Translations under genes and position numbers: made by a program | Shown here: positions 4,674 through 8,283 of the stretch, in pieces | Layout of the letters: the number at the start of each line of letters is the position of its first letter | Numbering within the stretch: position 1 is the stretch's first letter | The notes under the pieces: generated by a model | Databases searched by the model: none | Told to the model about the DNA's origin: nothing | What the model saw: the letters and a program-made list of their open reading frames with translations, nothing else | Assembly: GCA_964412895.1 (NCBI GenBank) | Contig: CAYPQK010000114.1 | Coordinates: 1-8,283, forward strand | Length of the DNA: 8,283 nt | Origin: CALMRE01 sp964412895 | GTDB taxonomy: Bacteria > UBP6 > UBA1177 > JAKLFG01 | Direction: 5' to 3'

Positions 4674-6668
4674 TTACTTTCCAGCGATGAGTGAATTAAA
4701 TCCCGCTTCGTCGAGGAGGGGGATGCCGAGTTCTCTGGCCTTGTCGAGTTTCGAGCCGGGGTCTATTCCCGCCAGCACATAACTCGTTTTCTTCGACACC
4801 GATCCGGTGACGCGCCCCCCCTTCGATTCGATGAGCGCCTTGAATTCATCGCGCGGTTTCGACAGTTCGCCGGTGATGACGAAGATGAGCCCGGCGAGCG
4901 TCGCGTCGAACGCCACCTTCTCGGGGTAGACGATGTTTAAGCCGTCGGCACGCATCCGCTCTATCTCGCGCCGGTTCACCTCGTTGCCGAAGTAGGCGAC
5001 TATCGCCTTCGCCACCACCCCGCCGACGCCGTCGATGGTCAGCAGTTCCGCCTCGGTCGCCCGCATCAGTTCATCGAGCGTGAAGCGCTTCGCCAGTTCG
5101 CCCGCCATGAATTCGCCCACCTCGGGGAGGCCGAGGGCGAAAAGCATGTTCTGGAACTTGACCGTCTTCGCTTTTTCTATCGCGTCGAGGAGATTGTAGA
5201 CCGACTTCTCGCCCCAGCCCTTCTGCCCCATCAGCCACATCGACCAGTCTTTGAGCCGGAAGATATCGGCGACCGAGCGGAGCCATCCCTTCTCATGGAA
5301 GAACTCAACCTGCTTGTCGCCGAGTCCGTCGATGTTGAACCCCTTGCGCGAGGCAAAGTGGATGATGCTTTCGACCACCCGGGCGGGACAGGCGATATTG
5401 GGACAGCGCAGAGCGACCTTTTCATCCTCTTTCACGAGCGGCGACTGACAGACGGGACAAACGGCGGGCGGCACTATCACAAATTCATTCGACGGGCAAT
5501 GTGCCTCGGCATTGGCGGTGGAGACCACCTCCGGTATCACATCACCGGCGCGTCGCACGAAGACCTCGGCGCCAAGGTAAAGCCCCTTGCGTTCTATCTC
5601 TTCCATGTTGTGGAGCGTCGCGTTCTCGACCGTCACCCCCATGAGTTCTATCGGTTCGAGGCGGGCCACCGGCGTGACTACTCCCGTGCGGCCGACCTGC
5701 CAGTCCACTTTTTTGAGAATGGTGGTCTTTTCCTGCGCCGGGAGTTTGTAGGCGATCGCCCAGCGCGGTGTCCGGGTGAGGAATCCGGCGACCTCCTGTT
5801 CGGCGAACGAGTCGAGTTTTATCACCAGTCCGTCGATATCGTAGCCCAATTCGCCGCGCGCCGCGATGGTCTTTTCGATGACCGGCGCGAGGTGGTCGAT
5901 GGTGTCGACGAGGGTGAAGTCGGGGGTCGAGAAGCCGAGGCGGCGCAGGAAATCGTGGAGCGCCGACTGCGTGGCGACCGGCGGCGCACTGTCGATGCCG
6001 ATGCCGTAGGCGAAGAACTTGAGATCGCGCCCGGAGGTCACCTTCGGATCGAGCTGGCGGAGAGATCCGGCGGCGGCGTTGCGCGGGTTGGCGAAGGGCT
6101 GTTCACTGGAGGTAAGTCGATCCTCGTTCAGTTTCTGGAAGCTCGCCTCGGGAAGGTAGACCTCGCCGCGTACCTCAAATTCGGTCGGTACCTGCGCCGC
6201 GTCGAGCATCAGCGGAATATTCTTGACCGTTGCGACATTCTGCGTCACCTCTTCGCCGATCTCGCCGTCGCCGCGCGTGGCGGCCTGAACGAACCGGCCG
6301 TCGCGGTAGCGGATGGAGACCGCGAGCCCATCTATCTTCTGCTCGATGATGAAGCCGCCGCGCAGATCGAGCTTCAGCCGTTCAAAGAAGGCGTGGACCT
6401 CATCGGCGGTGAAGGCATCCTCAAGCGACATCATCCGGCGCGGATGGGTCACCTTTTTGAACCCGTCGCGCGGTTGCCAGCCGACCCGCATCGTCGGCGA
6501 CCACGGCGCCGCCAGTTCGGGATGCTCCGCTTCGAGGGCGCGCAGTTCGCGCATCTTCATATCGTAGTCGGCGTCGCTGAGGAATGGTTTGTCGTCGCGG
6601 TAGTAGGCGGCGCTCGCACGGTTCAGCAGTGTCGCCAGTTCTTCGTAACGCTGTTTGATATCGCTCAT
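4674..6668 (-). CDS. ligA: NAD-dependent DNA ligase LigA
   Basis: A 664-residue NAD+-dependent DNA ligase, which seals nicks between Okazaki fragments and during repair by way of an AMP-lysine intermediate. The full bacterial domain order is visible: the Ia domain (DADYDMKMREL) near residues 31-41; the adenylation domain with K111 in KIDG; FANPRNAAAGSLRQLDP near 192-208; the OB fold with VTVENATLHN and AGDVIPEVV; a four-Cys zinc finger (C404, C407, C422, C427); helix-hairpin-helix repeats (about 505-565); and a C-terminal BRCT domain (about 589-664). The length fits E. coli LigA (671). The frame reaches a GTG at 6701. That codon sits at the transcript start predicted from the promoter at 6707-6735, and the added residues (SGELSAGGPP) match nothing in the family, so the ATG at 6668 is preferred. 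Its Shine-Dalgarno site is weak (a GGGTGGG stretch). Confidence 0.97.
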   Translation of the reverse strand: MSDIKQRYEELATLLNRASAAYYRDDKPFLSDADYDMKMRELRALEAEHPELAAPWSPTMRVGWQPRDGFKKVTHPRRMMSLEDAFTADEVHAFFERLKLDLRGGFIIEQKIDGLAVSIRYRDGRFVQAATRGDGEIGEEVTQNVATVKNIPLMLDAAQVPTEFEVRGEVYLPEASFQKLNEDRLTSSEQPFANPRNAAAGSLRQLDPKVTSGRDLKFFAYGIGIDSAPPVATQSALHDFLRRLGFSTPDFTLVDTIDHLAPVIEKTIAARGELGYDIDGLVIKLDSFAEQEVAGFLTRTPRWAIAYKLPAQEKTTILKKVDWQVGRTGVVTPVARLEPIELMGVTVENATLHNMEEIERKGLYLGAEVFVRRAGDVIPEVVSTANAEAHCPSNEFVIVPPAVCPVCQSPLVKEDEKVALRCPNIACPARVVESIIHFASRKGFNIDGLGDKQVEFFHEKGWLRSVADIFRLKDWSMWLMGQKGWGEKSVYNLLDAIEKAKTVKFQNMLFALGLPEVGEFMAGELAKRFTLDELMRATEAELLTIDGVGGVVAKAIVAYFGNEVNRREIERMRADGLNIVYPEKVAFDATLAGLIFVITGELSKPRDEFKALIESKGGRVTGSVSKKTSYVLAGIDPGSKLDKARELGIPLLDEAGFNSLIAGK

Positions 6669-6706
6669 CGGCGGCCCACCCGCGGAAAGTTCACCGGACA
6701 CCCCGA

Positions 6707-6735
6707 TTTGTAACAGAAGCGCCTCGGCAAGTCAA
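6707..6735 (-). promoter_or_regulatory. Sigma70-like promoter of ligA
   Basis: On the minus strand, TTGACT (6735-6730, 5/6 match), a 17-nt spacer and TACAAA (6712-6707, 4/6 match). The predicted start is near 6700, giving a leader of about 32 nt to the ATG at 6668. This argues against translation from the GTG at 6701. It is a match by eye only. Confidence 0.5.
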
Positions 6736-6741
6736 CGAACA

Positions 6742-6769
6742 TTGCAAAAATCGGCGCGTCGAGTAGCAT
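6742..6769 (+). promoter_or_regulatory. Sigma70-like promoter of trmH
   Basis: TTGCAA (6742-6747, 4/6 match), a 16-nt spacer and TAGCAT (6764-6769, 4/6 match). The predicted start is near 6776, about 18 nt before the ATG. It lies back to back with the ligA promoter, with only 6 nt between the two -35 boxes. It is a weak match by eye, supported by position. Confidence 0.4.
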
Positions 6770-6793
6770 GAAGGAACCGACGGAGGAAAGGGC

Positions 6794-7501
6794 ATGGACC
6801 GCGACACCACGGCGTTACTCAGCGAGTATCTCGGATTGTTCATCACCCCGCACAAACGGGAACTCATCGAACGGGTGCTCGACCACCGCACCGACCGGCT
6901 GACGCTCGTGCTGGAGGACATCTACCAGCCGCACAACGCGTCGGCGACCATCCGCACCTGCGAATGCTACGGCATCCAGAACATCCATATCATCGAGAAC
7001 CGCAACCGCTACGAGGTCAATCCCGATGTGGTGATGGGGTCGGTCAAGTGGGTGACGCTCCACCGTTATCGCGATCCGGCGACTGATAACACCGCCGCCT
7101 GCGTCGCGCGGCTCCGGGAACAGGGCTACCACATCGTCGCGACCACTCCCCACGAGGGCGGCTACACGCCGGAGGACCTGCCGCTCGACAAGCCGGTGGC
7201 GCTGCTGTTCGGCACCGAGGAACAGGGGCTGACCGCCACGGCGCTCGCGGCGGCCGACGCGACGCTCCGCATCCCGATGTTCGGCTTCACTGAAAGTCTC
7301 AACATCTCGGTCAGCGTCGCGGTGTCCTTCTCGCATCTGGTCCGCCGTCTGCATGCCGAACGGTCCGATTGGCGGCTCGACGAGGCGCGCCGTGCGGCGT
7401 TACGGTTATTCTGGTACCGGCGTATCGTGAAGAAGAGCGCGGTGGTCGCCGAGGAATTCCTGCGGTCGCGGGGGCTTCAGTTGCCCGCCGATATCTCCTG
7501 A
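6794..7501 (+). CDS. trmH: tRNA (guanosine-2'-O)-methyltransferase TrmH-like (SpoU family)
   Basis: A 235-residue SpoU-family 2'-O-ribose methyltransferase, cytoplasmic and SAM-dependent, probably modifying G18 in the D-loop of tRNAs. The three SPOUT motifs are in order: motif 1 PHNASATIRT (N48, R54; the six-residue Asn-Arg spacing fits the catalytic Arg of TrmH), motif 2 LLFGTEEQG (137-145), and motif 3 IPMFGFTESLNISVSVAV (160-177), which forms the SAM-binding trefoil knot. MGSVKWV (81-87) also suits TrmH. The length is close to E. coli TrmH (229), and the helical C-terminal extension is present. GGAGG lies 7 nt before the ATG. Other SpoU enzymes such as RlmB usually carry an N-terminal L30e-like substrate-binding domain, which is missing here; another tRNA or rRNA target is still possible. 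Its last 25 nt overlap the convergent thioredoxin-fold gene. Confidence 0.88.
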   Translation: MDRDTTALLSEYLGLFITPHKRELIERVLDHRTDRLTLVLEDIYQPHNASATIRTCECYGIQNIHIIENRNRYEVNPDVVMGSVKWVTLHRYRDPATDNTAACVARLREQGYHIVATTPHEGGYTPEDLPLDKPVALLFGTEEQGLTATALAAADATLRIPMFGFTESLNISVSVAVSFSHLVRRLHAERSDWRLDEARRAALRLFWYRRIVKKSAVVAEEFLRSRGLQLPADIS

Positions 7502-8283
7502 ATGGTCTGAAGATCGGAGAGCAGTTTCTGGATGCGGGTCTGCCCGCTCTGCACCGTCAGATAGGTCGCCATGCCGTCGCACAACCGTTTCTTGGCGCGG
7601 CAGAGTTTTTCGTCGGCCGCCGCTTCATGGTCGGAAAGTTTCTTCCAGAGCGCCTGCATATCGAAGTAGGCGGTGCGGGGTGGGAGCGCGCCGGCCGGCT
7701 GTTTGCCCGATTTGGCGCTCTTGTCGAGCATTTCGGCGAGCCGGGCGACGATGACCAGCATCAGTTCGTCTATCCGCTGCTGCGCTTTTTTGAGACAGTC
7801 GCCGACATGGGCCGGGTCGCCCTCGTAACAGCCGTCGACCGCGCCCGCTATGGCCTGCGCCTCTTTCTGCAGAAGAACGGTGGGGTTCGGCGGCGGAGCG
7901 GGAGGAGTGACGGGAGGAGCGACGGGGCCGGGGGTCGGTTGAACGCCTTTTTTCAGCGCGTCGAGATGTTCCTCGATGAGCAGGAGTATTTTCTCCTCGT
8001 ATTCCCCTTTTTTGAAGCCCGACAGGTAGCTCTTGCCGATGAGGAAGAAGGGGACGCCGACCTTTGCCACGCCCAGTTCGTTGGCCTTCTTCTTGAGGAT
8101 CTCGCGGTTGATGAGATTGCGGTAGACTTCCAGTGCGCGGAACTCTATCTGCGGGTACTTCTCCTTGATAAAGGCGATGAAGGGTTCCGCCTCGACGCAG
8201 TGGGGGCAGACCTCCGAATGGAAGAAATAGAAGACCGGTTTCTCCTGCGCGCCGAGCGTCAATGCCGTCAGCAGGAACAACGC
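7477..8283 (-). CDS. Secreted CPHC thioredoxin-fold protein with Pro-rich linker and 4-Cys helical C-terminal region (start cut off)
   Basis: The frame is open to the window's right end, so the true start and part of the signal peptide are missing; the TTG at 8280 is not the start. Numbering is from that TTG. The visible end of a signal peptide (FLLTALTLGA) leads into a thioredoxin-like domain of about 105 residues. It has FFHSEVCPHC (C25, C28; the CPHC pair is typical of DsbA-type disulfide enzymes), a cis-Pro loop VGVPFFLIG (P77), and a GxKKGEYEE end. Residues 114-134 are a proline-rich linker (PTPGPVAPPVTPPAPPP). The rest (135-267) is mostly helical, matches nothing I know, and holds four cysteines as C151-x10-C162 and C227-x6-C234. 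It is likely periplasmic, acting on thiols. The C-terminal region might be a substrate or partner domain. Its 3' end overlaps trmH by 25 nt. Confidence 0.82.
   Translation of the reverse strand, partial: ALFLLTALTLGAQEKPVFYFFHSEVCPHCVEAEPFIAFIKEKYPQIEFRALEVYRNLINREILKKKANELGVAKVGVPFFLIGKSYLSGFKKGEYEEKILLLIEEHLDALKKGVQPTPGPVAPPVTPPAPPPNPTVLLQKEAQAIAGAVDGCYEGDPAHVGDCLKKAQQRIDELMLVIVARLAEMLDKSAKSGKQPAGALPPRTAYFDMQALWKKLSDHEAAADEKLCRAKKRLCDGMATYLTVQSGQTRIQKLLSDLQTIQEISAGN

Noticed and set aside
6669..6701. GTG start giving LigA 11 more residues
   Set aside because: The GTG lies at the predicted transcript start and the added residues are unlike the family N-terminus. A leaderless start there cannot be fully excluded.
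5295..6713. Long plus-strand open frame (472 codons) opposite ligA
   Set aside because: It is fully antisense to a ligase with all family motifs. The product is Arg/Gly/His-rich with no recognisable domain, as expected from a GC-rich antisense frame.

Overview
The window looks like chromosomal DNA from a GC-rich, Gram-negative bacterium with an anaerobic or micro-aerobic life. It has a flavodiiron protein and rubredoxin pair (O2/NO detoxification), several secreted lipoproteins, and a secreted protein with a proline/alanine-rich stalk and two membrane segments. The Asp-rich lipoprotein stalks and the stalk/two-helix/'SGxF' C-terminal layout resemble proteins I associate with Myxococcota and related former Deltaproteobacteria. 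That placement is inference from style, not from a phylogenetic marker. No mobile element, CRISPR array, phage gene, tRNA or rRNA was seen.

Layout: (1) Positions 3-832, plus strand: the C-terminal part of a flavodiiron protein, cut by the window edge, followed 14 nt later by a 52-aa rubredoxin. (2) Positions 3258-837, minus strand: a compact three-gene cell-envelope operon of a right-handed beta-helix lipoprotein, a Pro/Ala-rich two-helix envelope protein and a very small acidic lipoprotein. The intergenic gaps are 10 and 9 nt. (3) Positions 3259-3398: a divergent control region with two back-to-back sigma70-like promoters. These promoters and the Shine-Dalgarno sites move the starts of both flanking genes well inside their longest open frames. 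(4) Positions 3399-4568, plus strand: a lipoprotein alpha/beta-hydrolase of the PHB-depolymerase/feruloyl-esterase (LpqC) type on an acidic stalk. (5) Positions 4569-4673: an AT-rich gap between convergent genes, full of inverted repeats. (6) Positions 6668-4674, minus strand: NAD-dependent DNA ligase LigA, divergent from trmH (6794-7501, plus) across a second pair of back-to-back promoters. (7) Positions 7477-8283, minus strand: a secreted CPHC thioredoxin-fold protein with a proline-rich linker and a four-cysteine helical C-terminal region. It is cut by the window end and overlaps the 3' end of trmH by 25 nt.

Flavodiiron protein and rubredoxin form one electron-transfer unit. The beta-helix operon and the divergent esterase may form a surface or periplasmic set sharing one control region. 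ligA and trmH are housekeeping genes. The least familiar items are the three-gene envelope operon and the C-terminal cysteine region of the thioredoxin-fold protein. No feature amounts to an obvious new defence, mobile or RNA-guided system.
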